Origin: an uncultured Leifsonia sp.
GTDB lineage: Bacteria > Actinomycetota > Actinomycetes > Actinomycetales > Microbacteriaceae
DNA length: 64,000 bases
Reading direction: 5' to 3'
Assembly (NCBI RefSeq): GCF_945957465.1
Contig: NZ_CAMFLC010000004.1
Span: forward strand, 83,715 to 147,714
In this document: positions 55,582 to 64,000 of the stretch, in pieces
How the letters are laid out: each line of letters starts with the position of its first letter
Position numbering within the stretch: the first letter of the stretch is position 1
Position numbers and translations under genes: made by a program
Notes under the pieces: model-generated
What the model saw: the letters and a program-made list of their open reading frames with translations, nothing else
Told to the model about the DNA's origin: nothing
Databases searched by the model: none

Positions 55582-56010
55582 CTACCGCAAGTCGTGGTCC
55601 TCGAAGACGAGCGACGTCTTCGTATCGCGCACCGAGGGGATGCTGGTCAGCTCCTCGAGCACGACGCGCCGGAGGTCCTCGTTGTCGCGGGCGCGCACCA
55701 GCAGGATCACATCGAAGTCGCCGCCCACGAGTGCGAAGTGCTCCACCTCCGGGATGCCGCGCAGACGTTCGCGGAGGTCGTGCCAGTCCGCCTGCTCCAC
55801 CCGCATCGTCACGTACGCCGACGACGCCCGCCCGGAGAGGCGCGGGTCGACCTTGGCGGTGAACCCCGTGATGACTCCCGTCTCCACCAGCCGGGACACC
55901 CGCGCGTAGGCGTTGGCGCGCGAGACGTGCGCGGCCTCCGCGACCGCGGTGATGGAGGCCCGGCCGTCCGCCCGCAGGGCGTCCACGATCCGGGTGTCGA
56001 TGTCGTCCAT
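55582..56010 (-). CDS. Lrp/AsnC-family regulator
   Basis: 142-residue regulator. An N-terminal helix-turn-helix (ITAVAEAAHVSRANAYARVSRLVETG) is followed by a RAM ligand domain (FALVGGDFDVILLVRARDNEDLRRVVLEEL). Lrp-type activators such as BkdR control branched-chain keto-acid dehydrogenase genes in response to branched amino acids. This gene is divergent from the E1/E2 operon, so the same role is likely. ATG at 56010 starts the wHTH; a longer upstream frame lacks a ribosome-binding site. Confidence 0.87.
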   Translation of the reverse strand: MDDIDTRIVDALRADGRASITAVAEAAHVSRANAYARVSRLVETGVITGFTAKVDPRLSGRASSAYVTMRVEQADWHDLRERLRGIPEVEHFALVGGDFDVILLVRARDNEDLRRVVLEELTSIPSVRDTKTSLVFEDHDLR

Positions 56011-56138
56011 GGTGGAAGACAGTTTGGCACTGATGGGCGGCGACTGCATCCCATTCGTCTCGAAACCACAGAACCGATGGCAAACGGGGTCCAGCGAAGT
56101 CATCCTGATGTTGAGCGACGTCTTTCGAAGGAGAAGAG

Positions 56139-57245
56139 ATGCACGCCGACGATCTGATGCCGGGCGACACCCCGCTGCGGCTCATCGACGAGCAGGGCTC
56201 GGGCCACCCGCACGAGCACTACGCGTTCCCGTCCGCCGAGGTGCTCCGCGACGGCTACCGCCGGCTGGTGCTGGGCAGGCGGCTCAACGACCAGGCCGAC
56301 GCACTGGTGCGCCAGGGTAAGCTGGCGGTGTATCCGTCGTCCCACGGTCAGGAAGCATGCGAGGTCGCGGCGGCCATGGTGCTCGACGAGGGCGACTGGC
56401 TGTTCCCCACCTACCGCGACTCCGTCGCCGTCGTCAGCCGCGGCGTCGACCCGTTCGAGGCCTTCCTGCTCCTCCGCGGCGACTGGCATGCGGGCTACGA
56501 CCCTCGGCAGTACCGAGTCGCCCCGCAGGCGACGCCCCTCGCGACCCAGCTGCTGCACGCCGTCGGCTTCGCCCACGCGGCGCGGCTGCGCGGCGAAGAC
56601 ACGGTGGTCGTCGCCATGTGCGGCGACGGCGCCACGAGCGAGGGCGACTTCCACGAAGCGCTCAACTTCGCGGCCGTCTTCCATCTGCCCGTCGTCTTCC
56701 TGGTGCAGAACAACGGCTACGCCATCTCCGTGCCGCTCAGCAGGCAGACCGCGGCCCCGAGCCTCGCCCACAAAGGCGTGGGCTACGGGATGCGCGGCCG
56801 TCTGGTCGACGGCAACGATCTCGCGGGGCTGCTCGCCGTGCTGGGCGAGGCCGTGGCCGAGGCGCGGGAGGGCGGCGGCCCGACCCTGGTCGAGGCGATC
56901 ACCTACCGCATGAAGTCGCACACCAACGCCGACGACGCCACCCGCTATCGCAGCGCGGCGGAGGTCGAGCCGTGGCTGGCGCGCGATCCGCTGCTCCGGC
57001 TGCGCACCTGGCTGACGTCGGAGGGCGAGCTGACCGACGACGCCGACGCCGGTTTCCGTGACGAGGCCGACCGGGTCGCCCTCGATCTGCGCACCCGCAT
57101 CATGGCCGACGCCGAGCCGAGACCGCTCGACCTGTTCGCCTTCGTCTACGCGGAGCAGACACCGCAGCTGCGGGAGCAGGCCGACCTGCTGGCCGCCGAG
57201 CTCGCCGCCGAATCCGCATCCCGAACCGAGGAGGTCGCCCGATGA
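56139..57245 (+). CDS. 2-oxoacid dehydrogenase E1 component, alpha subunit
   Basis: 368-residue ThDP-dependent subunit. The ThDP motif is MCGDGATSEGDFHEALNFAAVFHLPVVFLVQNN (GDG...NN). The phosphorylation-loop-like VDGNDLAG and MKSHTNADDATRY blocks follow. With the beta subunit it decarboxylates a 2-oxoacid. The divergent Lrp gene and heterodimeric E1 favour a branched-chain keto-acid complex over pyruvate; the latter uses homodimeric AceE in many actinobacteria. It overlaps the beta-subunit gene by four bases. Confidence 0.9.
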   Translation: MHADDLMPGDTPLRLIDEQGSGHPHEHYAFPSAEVLRDGYRRLVLGRRLNDQADALVRQGKLAVYPSSHGQEACEVAAAMVLDEGDWLFPTYRDSVAVVSRGVDPFEAFLLLRGDWHAGYDPRQYRVAPQATPLATQLLHAVGFAHAARLRGEDTVVVAMCGDGATSEGDFHEALNFAAVFHLPVVFLVQNNGYAISVPLSRQTAAPSLAHKGVGYGMRGRLVDGNDLAGLLAVLGEAVAEAREGGGPTLVEAITYRMKSHTNADDATRYRSAAEVEPWLARDPLLRLRTWLTSEGELTDDADAGFRDEADRVALDLRTRIMADAEPRPLDLFAFVYAEQTPQLREQADLLAAELAAESASRTEEVAR

Positions 57246-58303
57246 CGCTCATGCACGACGCACCCGCCGACCACTCCGCCGACGGCGACCGCCGCTCCGC
57301 CGCTGTGGAGGCGGCACCGGCCGTGGCGACCATGACGATGGCACAGGCGCTCAACCGCGCGCTCGCCGATTCGCTCGCCGCCGACCCGGCCGTGCTCGTC
57401 TTCGGCGAGGATGTCGGAACCCTGGGCGGCGTCTTCCGGATCACGGACGGCCTGGCCGCACGCTTCGGCGAGCAGCGCTGCTTCGACACCCCGCTGGCCG
57501 AGTCCGGCATCGTCGGCACGGCGGTCGGGATGGCGATGAACGGCCTGCGCCCGGTGGTCGAGATGCAGTTCGACGCCTTCGCCTACCCTGCGTTCGAGCA
57601 GATCGTCGACCACGTGGCCAAGATGGGCAACCGCACGCGTGGCGCGGTGCGGTTGCCGATGGTCATCCGCATCCCGTTCGCCGGCGGCATTGGCGGCGTC
57701 GAGCACCACTCCGACTCGTCCGAGGCCTACTACGTGCACACGCCCGGCCTCACCGTCGTCACGCCGTCGACTCCCCAGGACGCCTACGGCCTTCTGCGCG
57801 CCGCGATCGCGCATCCCGATCCCGTCGTCTTCCTCGAGCCGAAGAAGCTCTACTGGGCGACGGGGGAGGTCGACGTCTCGGCTCCGCTGCCCCGCATCGG
57901 CTCCGCGCGCATCGCCCGTGAGGGCACCGACGCGACGCTGATCGCCTACGGGCCGACCGTGCCGGTCGCGCTCGCCGCCGCGGAGGCCGCGGCAGCGGAG
58001 GGCCGCAGTCTCGCGGTCGTCGATGTCCGCTCGCTCACTCCGTTCGACGACGAGACCGTGTGCGCAGCGGTGCGGGCGACGGGGCGCGCGGTGGTCGTGG
58101 CCGAGGCGCCCGGTTTCGCCAGCGTCGCCTCCGAGATCGCCGCCCGTGTCTCGGAGCGCTGCTTCCACTATCTGGAGGCCCCGGTGCGGCGGGTGACCGG
58201 CTTCGACACGCCGTTCGCACCCCCGAAGCTCGAGCGCTTCTATCTGCCGGGCGTCGACCGCGTGCTCGACGCCGTGGACCAGCTGCAGTGGGAGGACCGG
58301 TGA
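57242..58303 (+). CDS. 2-oxoacid dehydrogenase E1 component, beta subunit
   Basis: 353-residue partner of the alpha subunit. Conserved blocks are VLVFGEDVGTLGGVFRITDGL, FDTPLAESGIVGTAVGMAMNGLRPVVEMQF and ALIPFAGG-like IRIPFAGGIGGVEHHSDS (catalytic His). The C-terminal transketolase domain includes VVDVRSLTPFDDETV and ends RVTGFDTPFAPPKLE. Translation is coupled to E1 alpha (ATGA) and to E2 (GTGA). Confidence 0.93.
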   Translation: MTLMHDAPADHSADGDRRSAAVEAAPAVATMTMAQALNRALADSLAADPAVLVFGEDVGTLGGVFRITDGLAARFGEQRCFDTPLAESGIVGTAVGMAMNGLRPVVEMQFDAFAYPAFEQIVDHVAKMGNRTRGAVRLPMVIRIPFAGGIGGVEHHSDSSEAYYVHTPGLTVVTPSTPQDAYGLLRAAIAHPDPVVFLEPKKLYWATGEVDVSAPLPRIGSARIAREGTDATLIAYGPTVPVALAAAEAAAAEGRSLAVVDVRSLTPFDDETVCAAVRATGRAVVVAEAPGFASVASEIAARVSERCFHYLEAPVRRVTGFDTPFAPPKLERFYLPGVDRVLDAVDQLQWEDR

Positions 58304-59760
58304 AGGTCTTCGAGCTGCCCGACCTGGGCGAGGGGCTCGCCGACGCCGAGCTGGTGCGCTGGCTCGTCGCGGTGGGCGACACGGTCGTCGTCGACCAGCC
58401 GATCGCTGAAGTGGAGACCGCCAAGTCGGTCGTCGAGGTGCCGTCGCCCTTCGCCGGGGTCGTGGCCGCCTGTCACGGCGAGGAGGGCGAGACCATCCTG
58501 GTCGGCTCTCCGCTGCTCGAGGTGGAGGAGGAGCCAGCCGCCGGGGCGTCGGCGGCCACGGGAGAGCCGGCTCCCGAACCTGAGGCAGCGCCCGAACCTG
58601 AGGCAGTGCGCGAACCCGAGCCCGCGCGCGAACCCGAGCCCGTCGGCGCCGGCTCCGGCCAGGTGCTGGTGGGGTACGGCACCACCGAGCTGGCCACCGC
58701 GCGCCGCCGTGGCCGCACCGCGGTGCGCACCGCCGCGGCCGCGGGAGCGCCGAGCCGGATCGTCCCCGTCGTGTCGCCGGTGGTCCGCGCCCTCGCGCAC
58801 ACCCACGGCGTCGAACTGGCCTCGCTGACTCCCACCGGTGCGGGCGGAGTGGTGACCCGGCGCGACGTGGAGGCCGCGCTGGCCGCCGCGAACGCCCGCC
58901 CTGCTGCGCCCACGGCCCCCACCGACACCAGCGCTACCAGCGCCGACACGAGCGCCACCAGCACCTACACCAGCACCGGCATCGATACCGGCACCGCGAC
59001 CACCAGCACCCCCGACGCCGAAAGCGGCGTCGACCGCCGCACCGGCCTCCGGGTGGCCGCGGTCACGCCGTTCTCGCGCCTGCGCCGCACCGTCGCGGAA
59101 ACCATGACGCGCAGCCGGTCCGAGATCCCCGAAGCGACCGTCTGGGTCGACGTCGATGCGACCGAGCTGTGGGAGGCCCGGCGCGCGCTCGGCCGAGCCG
59201 GCCGTCCGCCGTCGATGCTGGCTTTCGTCGCACGCTTCGCGTTGAGCGCGCTCGCCCGGCACCCCGAACTCGCCGGTCGCGTCACCGCCGCCGGCGACGG
59301 CGTCGAGACCTTCGACGGCGTCAATCTCGGCTTCGCAGCCGACACTCCGCGCGGGCTGCTCGTTCCGGTGATCCGCGGAGCGGACGCGCTCAGCATCCGT
59401 GGCCTCGATGCCGAACTCGCGCGGCTGGCGGCGGCTGCCCGCGAGGGCGTCCTTCCCCCCGCCGATCTGACGGGTTCGACCTTCACCGTGAACAACTACG
59501 GCAGCCTCGGCGTCGACGGCAGCGCTGCGATCATCAACCATCCGGAGGTCGCCATCCTGGGCATCGGCCGCGTCATCGAGCGCCCGTGGGTGGTCGAGGG
59601 CGCCGTGGTGCCGCGGCGCCTCGTTCAGCTCAGCCTGGTGTTCGACCACCGCGTCACGGACGGCGGCGTCGCGGCGCGGTTCCTGCGTGAGATCGCGGAT
59701 GCGATCGAATCGCCGATCTCCTTCCTCGCCGACGAGGCGCCGGGTACGGTGAGGTCATGA
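58300..59760 (+). CDS. 2-oxoacid dehydrogenase E2 component
   Basis: 486-residue acyltransferase core. One N-terminal lipoyl domain has IAEVETAKSVVEVPSPF with lipoylated Lys42. A Glu/Pro-rich linker follows, then a peripheral-subunit-binding domain (SPVVRALAHTHGVELASLTPTGAGGVVTRRDVEAAL). A Thr/Ser-rich linker leads to the catalytic domain with LVFDHRVTDGGVAARFL (His450). No E3 gene is adjacent, so a shared dihydrolipoamide dehydrogenase elsewhere is expected. GTG at 58300 overlaps E1 beta; the stop overlaps the next small ORF. Confidence 0.92.
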   Translation: MKVFELPDLGEGLADAELVRWLVAVGDTVVVDQPIAEVETAKSVVEVPSPFAGVVAACHGEEGETILVGSPLLEVEEEPAAGASAATGEPAPEPEAAPEPEAVREPEPAREPEPVGAGSGQVLVGYGTTELATARRRGRTAVRTAAAAGAPSRIVPVVSPVVRALAHTHGVELASLTPTGAGGVVTRRDVEAALAAANARPAAPTAPTDTSATSADTSATSTYTSTGIDTGTATTSTPDAESGVDRRTGLRVAAVTPFSRLRRTVAETMTRSRSEIPEATVWVDVDATELWEARRALGRAGRPPSMLAFVARFALSALARHPELAGRVTAAGDGVETFDGVNLGFAADTPRGLLVPVIRGADALSIRGLDAELARLAAAAREGVLPPADLTGSTFTVNNYGSLGVDGSAAIINHPEVAILGIGRVIERPWVVEGAVVPRRLVQLSLVFDHRVTDGGVAARFLREIADAIESPISFLADEAPGTVRS

Positions 59761-59891
59761 GCGACAAGCGCGACGGCGATACGACCGACGACGACCACGA
59801 CCTCGACTTCGAGAAGGACGTGGCTCCCGAGGAGAACATCCCCTGGCTGCCGCACCCGGAGCCGACCGACGGCGAGGCGCCGGCGCCCTGA
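59757..59891 (+). CDS. 44-residue acidic peptide downstream of E2
   Basis: Small frame MSDKRDGDTTDDDHDLDFEKD... ending GEAPAP. It is strongly acidic, hydrophilic and probably disordered, with no transmembrane helix. Its ATG overlaps the E2 stop (ATGA), the same coupling used for the other genes of the operon, which is the main reason to call it real. Function unknown. Confidence 0.6.
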   Translation: MSDKRDGDTTDDDHDLDFEKDVAPEENIPWLPHPEPTDGEAPAP

Positions 59892-59938
59892 TTCCGTGCG
59901 CGCGGCGGTGACGGCGCCCGCGCCATAGGCTTGGGGGA

Positions 59939-60889
59939 GTGACACCACGTTCCTTCCCACTCTGGCTCGCTCTCGGCTTCGCCATGCTGTGCGGGGCGGG
60001 GATCGCCCTCCAGTCGCGCATCAACGGCGAGCTCGGGAGGCGACTGGGTGACGGCGTGACGGCCGCCGTCATCTCGTTCGGCTCGGGATTGCTCATCCTC
60101 GTCGTCGCGATGGCCGTCGCCCCGGCCGGCCGCCGTGGTCTGCGCCGGGTGGTCGGCGCCCTCCGCGGTCGCGAACTGCCCTGGTGGTACGTGGCCGGCG
60201 GAGCAGCCGGCGCGTTCCTCGTGCTCTCGCAGGGCGTGGCCGCCGCCGTCCTCGGCGTCGCACTCTTCACGGTCTCCGTCGTCGCCGGTCAGACGGTCAG
60301 CGGGCTCGTGCTCGACCGTATCGGCTTGGGCCCGGGCGGCCGCCGGCCGATCACGCCGGCGCGCCTCGCCGGCGCGATCATCGCGCTGGCCGCCGTCTCC
60401 TGGGCCGTGTCGTCGCAGTTCGGCGGCGGAGTGCCGGTCTGGCTCATGCTGCTGCCGCTCCTGGCCGGCCTCGGCCTCGGCTGGCAGCAGGCCGTCAACG
60501 GTCAGGTGCGCGTCGTCGCGTCCAGCGCCCTCACCGCGACCTTCGTCAACTTCACCGTCGGGACGACCGTCCTCCTGGTGCTGATGGGGATCGACTGGAG
60601 CATCCGCGGCCTCCCCGCCGCACTGCCCGCTGAGCCGTGGCTGTACGCCGGCGGCGCGATCGGCTGCGTCTTCATCGCCGCGGCGGCCCTGCTGGTGCGC
60701 GTGACCGGCGTCCTGCTCCTGGGGTTGGCCACGGTGGCCGGTCAGCTCGTCACCGCGCTGCTGCTGGACGTCTTCGCGCCCACCTCGTCGCAGCCGGTCG
60801 CCGCGTCCACGGTCGCAGGCACCCTGCTCGCCCTGGTCGCGGTCGCCGTCGCGAGCGTGCGCTGGCGCGGCCGCCGCACAGCGGCGTAG
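59939..60889 (+). CDS. DMT-superfamily transporter (DUF606/YdcZ-like)
   Basis: 316-residue inner-membrane protein with about ten helices in two homologous halves: AMLCGAGIALQSRINGELGRRLG starts the first and GLGLGWQQAVNGQVRVVASSALTATFVNFTVG the second. The Q.R.NG.L repeats are typical of the DUF606 group. Substrate is unknown; small-molecule or metabolite efflux is the family norm. Start is GTG at 59939, 47 bp after the acidic peptide. Confidence 0.85.
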   Translation: MTPRSFPLWLALGFAMLCGAGIALQSRINGELGRRLGDGVTAAVISFGSGLLILVVAMAVAPAGRRGLRRVVGALRGRELPWWYVAGGAAGAFLVLSQGVAAAVLGVALFTVSVVAGQTVSGLVLDRIGLGPGGRRPITPARLAGAIIALAAVSWAVSSQFGGGVPVWLMLLPLLAGLGLGWQQAVNGQVRVVASSALTATFVNFTVGTTVLLVLMGIDWSIRGLPAALPAEPWLYAGGAIGCVFIAAAALLVRVTGVLLLGLATVAGQLVTALLLDVFAPTSSQPVAASTVAGTLLALVAVAVASVRWRGRRTAA

Positions 60890-60902
60890 CCGTTCGCAGA
60901 GG

Positions 60903-61481
60903 TCAGTCGAGCACGCTCAGGAAGCGTTCGGGGTCGATCGTCTTGCGGTGCCCCTCCCTGCTGTCCTCCGGCACCCCGCCGACGTAGAGCCAGCCGAGCA
61001 GGCGCTCGTTCTTCGCCAGGCCGTGCATGCGGTGCACGGCCTTCGATCTGGTGTGGTGTCCGGTGCGCCAGATGACACCCCAGCCGGCGTCGTGGAGCAG
61101 CAGGCTCAGGATGTGCGCGACGCCGGAGGCGACGGCATCCTGTTCCCAGCCCGGCACCTTCTCGCTCTTCGTGCGGACCGACACGATCGCCAGCAGCAGC
61201 GACGACCGGAGCGGCTTGGCGGCCAGCTTGTCCGCGGCCTCTCCGGTCAGCCCGGCGTCCGCGACGAACGCCCGGCCGAGCCGCACGCGGGCGTCGCCGC
61301 GCAGTTCGATGATCCGCCACGGGTGCAGCGCCGAGTGGTCGGCCACCCGGCCGGCGGCGGCGACGAGCGGCAGAAGCTCCTCATGGCCGGGCGCGTCCGG
61401 CGTCACGCGCGAATACGACCGTCGCGCGGCGACACGGTCGACGAGGTCGCTCGAGGAGGCGTCCGCGGGGCCTCGGCTCAT
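60903..61481 (-). CDS. Nitroreductase-family protein
   Basis: 192-residue predicted FMN-dependent oxidoreductase. ARRSYSRVTPDAPGHEELLPLVAAAGRVADHSALHPWRIIE resembles the N-terminal FMN-binding region (RRSxR.F, S.N.QPWR), and SGVAHILSLLLHDAGWGVIWRTG the helix near the second half of the site. Substrate unknown. ATG at 61481 overlaps the stop of msrB, so both are probably in one transcript. A link to redox stress is suggested by that pairing. Confidence 0.85.
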   Translation of the reverse strand: MSRGPADASSSDLVDRVAARRSYSRVTPDAPGHEELLPLVAAAGRVADHSALHPWRIIELRGDARVRLGRAFVADAGLTGEAADKLAAKPLRSSLLLAIVSVRTKSEKVPGWEQDAVASGVAHILSLLLHDAGWGVIWRTGHHTRSKAVHRMHGLAKNERLLGWLYVGGVPEDSREGHRKTIDPERFLSVLD

Positions 61482-61912
61482 CCGGCGTCCGGCGCGAAGT
61501 TCAGCGAGATCGAGTTCATGCAGTACCGGTCGCCGGTGGGCGTGCCGAACCCGTCGGGGAAGACGTGGCCCAGGTGCGAGCCGCAGTTCGCGCAGCGGAC
61601 CTCGGTGCGGACCATGCCCAGGCTGTCGTCCTCGATCAACTGCACGGCCTCCGGCCGGATCGACTCGTAGAAGCTCGGCCAACCGCAGCCGCTGTCGAAC
61701 TTGGTGCCCGACTTGAACAGTTCGGCGCCGCACGCCGCACAGGTGTAGAGGCCGGCGCGGCCCTCGTCCAGGAGCTCGCCCGTCCACGGCCGCTCGGTGC
61801 CCGCCTCGCGCAGCACGGCGTACTGCTCGGGGCTGAGCTCCCGGCGCCACTCGTCGTCGGTCTTGCTGACCTCGTACGTCTGCTGTGCTGCGTCGTCCTG
61901 CGGTGCACCCAT
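61478..61912 (-). CDS. msrB: Peptide methionine-R-sulfoxide reductase
   Basis: 144-residue enzyme repairing methionine-R-sulfoxide in proteins. Two CxxC pairs, CAAC and CANC, bind structural Zn; the catalytic Cys131 lies in DRYCMNSISLNF, after SGCGWPSFY and GHVFPDGFG. Length is normal. ATG at 61912 follows GAAAGGAC. It is co-linear with the nitroreductase gene (four-base overlap) and divergent from the DUF3263 gene. Confidence 0.96.
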   Translation of the reverse strand: MGAPQDDAAQQTYEVSKTDDEWRRELSPEQYAVLREAGTERPWTGELLDEGRAGLYTCAACGAELFKSGTKFDSGCGWPSFYESIRPEAVQLIEDDSLGMVRTEVRCANCGSHLGHVFPDGFGTPTGDRYCMNSISLNFAPDAG

Positions 61913-61968
61913 CGTGCGGTCCTTTCGTCGTGGCGTCCTCCAGCCTAAACGGCGAGGCGCGGCACACT

Positions 61969-62012
61969 GTTCCCTGTTTCGGCTCGCGACCTGCCGCATC
62001 CAAACGGGGAAC
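61969..62012. promoter_or_regulatory. Inverted pair of TGTTCCC[TC]GTTT sites
   Basis: GTTCCCTGTTT at 61969-61979 and AAACGGGGAAC at 62002-62012 are reverse complements with one mismatch. Their centres are 33 bp apart, about three helical turns, inside the msrB/DUF3263 divergent promoter region. This looks like a regulator-binding pair for both genes. Confidence 0.5.
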
Positions 62013-62085
62013 ACTCAGGCCGCCGCCCCTAGGATGACTCGCGAGCGCGGGGACGAGCCGACTCGGGAGACGGAGAGGGGAGGCG

Positions 62086-62385
62086 GTGCGTGTGGCGGAA
62101 GCCGCTGACCACCGGATCCCTCAGCCCGATACGAGCGGACTGACCGACCGTGAGGCCGCCATCCTCGCGTTCGAGCGTCAGTGGTGGCGGCATGCCGGTG
62201 CCAAGGAGCAGGCCATCCGTGAGGAGTTCGGCCTGTCCGCGGCGCGGTACTATCAGCTTCTCGGAGCCCTGATCGACCGCCCGGAGGCGCTCAGGCACGA
62301 CCCCATGCTCGTCAAGCGCCTGCTCCGGCTGCGCGAGACCCGGCTGGCAGCACGGCGATCCCGGACACTCCCGTCCGGCGACTGA
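62086..62385 (+). CDS. DUF3263 protein
   Basis: 99-residue helical protein of the actinobacteria-specific DUF3263 family: LTDREAAILAFERQWWRHAGAKEQAIREEFGLSAARYYQLL is the conserved core and resembles a helix-turn-helix. It may be a small DNA-binding protein. Start is GTG at 62086 (GTG 62092 is an alternative). It usually precedes LytR_C-type genes in this group, as it does here with a 24-bp gap. Confidence 0.88.
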   Translation: MRVAEAADHRIPQPDTSGLTDREAAILAFERQWWRHAGAKEQAIREEFGLSAARYYQLLGALIDRPEALRHDPMLVKRLLRLRETRLAARRSRTLPSGD

Positions 62386-62409
62386 CACCGCGAGGAAACC
62401 ACACCTTAC

Positions 62410-62961
62410 ATGGCAGAGAAGTACCCGAGAGACCGGTTCGACGAGATCCCCGACGATCTCCAGCGCGTCGGAGCGCACCGGGCTCCGCGGCCGAAGGGCC
62501 GCGCGTGGATCGCGGTCGGCTGGGCCGCGCTGGCGGTCGTCGTCCTGGTCGGCGCCGGCATCTTCGGCCTCTCTCTGGTCAGTGGCTCCATCTCCTTCCA
62601 CGGCGCCCCGAACAGCAGTTCGGCCGGAACCCCGACGCCGACGCCCACCCCGACGCCGACGATCACCCCGACGGTCGACCCCGCGCTGTCGGTGAACGTG
62701 CTCAACGGCACGACGACATCGGGCCTCGGCGGCAAGGTCCGCGATGTTCTCACGCAGGCCGGCTGGAAGGTCGCAGCGGTCGCCAATGCCGACAAGCAGG
62801 ATCTCACCCAGACGATCGTCTACTACTCGGACCCGAAGAACCAGGCGGCCGCTCTCGGGGCGGCCAAGTCGCTCCCGGGTGCGACCATCGAGCAGTCACA
62901 GGCCTTCGCTGACACCGGCGCCGACCTCACGGTCGTCGTCGGCAGTGATTACACGGGCTGA
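62410..62961 (+). CDS. LytR_C-domain membrane-anchored protein
   Basis: 183-residue protein: a short basic cytoplasmic tail, one transmembrane helix (about 35-58), a Pro-Thr linker ([15 protein letters not shown]) and a C-terminal LytR_C domain starting VNVLNGTTTSGLGGKVRDVLTQAGWKVA. LytR_C domains are found with LCP-family cell-wall ligases; here the catalytic LCP part is missing. It may help attach or sense cell-wall glycopolymers. Only the domain assignment is firm. Confidence 0.87.
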   Translation: MAEKYPRDRFDEIPDDLQRVGAHRAPRPKGRAWIAVGWAALAVVVLVGAGIFGLSLVSGSISFHGAPNSSSAGTPTPTPTPTPTITPTVDPALSVNVLNGTTTSGLGGKVRDVLTQAGWKVAAVANADKQDLTQTIVYYSDPKNQAAALGAAKSLPGATIEQSQAFADTGADLTVVVGSDYTG

Positions 62962-63053
62962 GCGGTCGTCATCCGGAGGGTGGATGCGGTCTGATCCCTT
63001 TGTTTCTTGCGTGTTTAAGTTTCGCCTTTTTTGGTAACGGAATGGCTAAAAGA

Positions 63054-63101
63054 CTGGCGTAACCGGGCATTACAAGCATTAGTATCGGGAGTCAACGCCA
63101 G
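63054..63101 (+). promoter_or_regulatory. cspA upstream leader with inverted repeat
   Basis: CTGGCGT (63054-63060) and ACGCCAG (63095-63101) are complementary and enclose an AT-rich segment including TTAGTAT at 63079-63085, a possible -10. The gap from the LytR_C gene to cspA is unusually AT-rich (TTTCGCCTTTTTTGG near 63021). Whether this is promoter or structured 5' leader depends on the transcription start. Confidence 0.4.
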
Positions 63102-63141
63102 GCGCTGGACCGGGCGAGCGACACAGCAATGGGAGTAATGC

Positions 63142-63345
63142 ATGGCGAACGGGACCGTGAAGTGGTTCAACGCTGAAAAGGGCTACGGATTCATCACAGT
63201 CGAAGGTGGGGGACAGGACGTTTTCGTTCACTACTCCGCGATCGACATGAACGGCTACAAGGTTCTCGAAGAGGGCCAGCAGGTGCAGTTCGAGGTCGGC
63301 TCGGGCAACAAGGGTCCGCAGGCCGAGTCGGTGCGTCCGCTGTAG
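63142..63345 (+). CDS. cspA: Cold-shock protein CspA-like
   Basis: 67-residue single-stranded nucleic-acid-binding beta-barrel. The RNP1-like GYGFITVE and RNP2-like VFVHYSAI motifs are present in [18 protein letters not shown]...DVFVHYSAI. It acts as an RNA chaperone; it may be constitutive or cold-induced. GGGAGTA precedes the ATG. A strong terminator follows. Confidence 0.97.
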   Translation: MANGTVKWFNAEKGYGFITVEGGGQDVFVHYSAIDMNGYKVLEEGQQVQFEVGSGNKGPQAESVRPL

Positions 63346-63375
63346 TACGCAGCGATCGGCTAGACCAGATAGCGG

Positions 63376-63401
63376 GAGCGCCGCCCTTCGGGGCGGCGCT
63401 C
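63376..63401 (+). terminator. Terminator after cspA
   Basis: Perfect 11-bp stem GAGCGCCGCCC / GGGCGGCGCTC (63376-63386, 63391-63401) with loop TTCG, followed by TTCTTTT. It is the clearest intrinsic terminator in the window. Confidence 0.92.
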
Positions 63402-63481
63402 TTCTTTTCGCCGAGGGCGATCCCTTCCCGCCCGGCGAGCCCGTCGCCTTGCACTCCACGGTCGCGAGTGCCAGAATCGCT

Positions 63482-64000
<519 letters not shown>

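Overview
The window is high-GC DNA with dense coding, frequent GTG starts and ATGA/GTGA stop-start overlaps. Several gene orders are typical of Actinobacteria: gpmA with senX3-regX3, and carD-ispD/F-cysS-rlmB. A GlnR-type regulator, MsiK-type ATPase, PaaR-type TetR, DUF3263, CarD and a perfect CIRCE box before groEL point the same way. Overall it looks like a chromosomal segment of a Microbacteriaceae-like actinobacterium (Leifsonia relatives are a reasonable guess; this is inference from gene content, not a database match). No integrase, transposase, CRISPR array or phage gene was seen.

Layout. 0-3 kb: polyphosphate kinase and a GlnR-like regulator, both on the minus strand. 3-7.4 kb: small membrane proteins, a nitrobindin-like heme protein, a YgfZ protein, a methyltransferase, phosphoglycerate mutase and a 2H phosphoesterase. 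7.4-10.1 kb: phoU divergent from the SenX3/RegX3 two-component pair. 10.9-15.5 kb: carD, a fused ispDF, cysS and rlmB. 16-19.7 kb: a DUF4032 protein, an MsiK-type sugar-transport ATPase and a DsbA-like anchored thioredoxin. 19.8-24 kb: tRNA-Thr(TGT), a secreted GH18 enzyme with two CBM2-like domains, and a ThDP-dependent enzyme.

24-33 kb: two small enzymes, then a LacI-controlled sugar locus: regulator, twin operators, two permeases, binding lipoprotein and a GH35 beta-galactosidase, with no ATPase of its own. MsiK at 17.4 kb is the likely motor. Two inverted copies of a 31-bp repeat core sit at the two outer ends of this locus. 33-39 kb: carboxylesterase, YCII protein, an iron-box-preceded siderophore-interacting protein, signal peptidase I, an M23 peptidase and a maltokinase-like kinase. 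39-54 kb: a flavin monooxygenase and a phenylacetate degradation cluster (paaGEDCBA, paaR, paaZ, paaI, paaHFJ). One operator-like sequence occurs before both paaA and paaJ, so one TetR repressor may control both arms. Between paaR and paaZ lies an unrelated three-gene block: a WXG100-like small protein, a WXG/alpha-beta-hydrolase fusion and a lipoprotein. This block is the best candidate in the window for something little described.

54-60 kb: an LtrA-like membrane protein and an Lrp regulator divergent from 2-oxoacid dehydrogenase E1alpha/E1beta/E2. 60-64 kb: DMT transporter, nitroreductase, MsrB, DUF3263 protein, LytR_C protein, cold-shock protein and the start of groEL. Many operon ends carry strong hairpins; four of them have a third, extra copy of one arm, which would allow alternative pairings.
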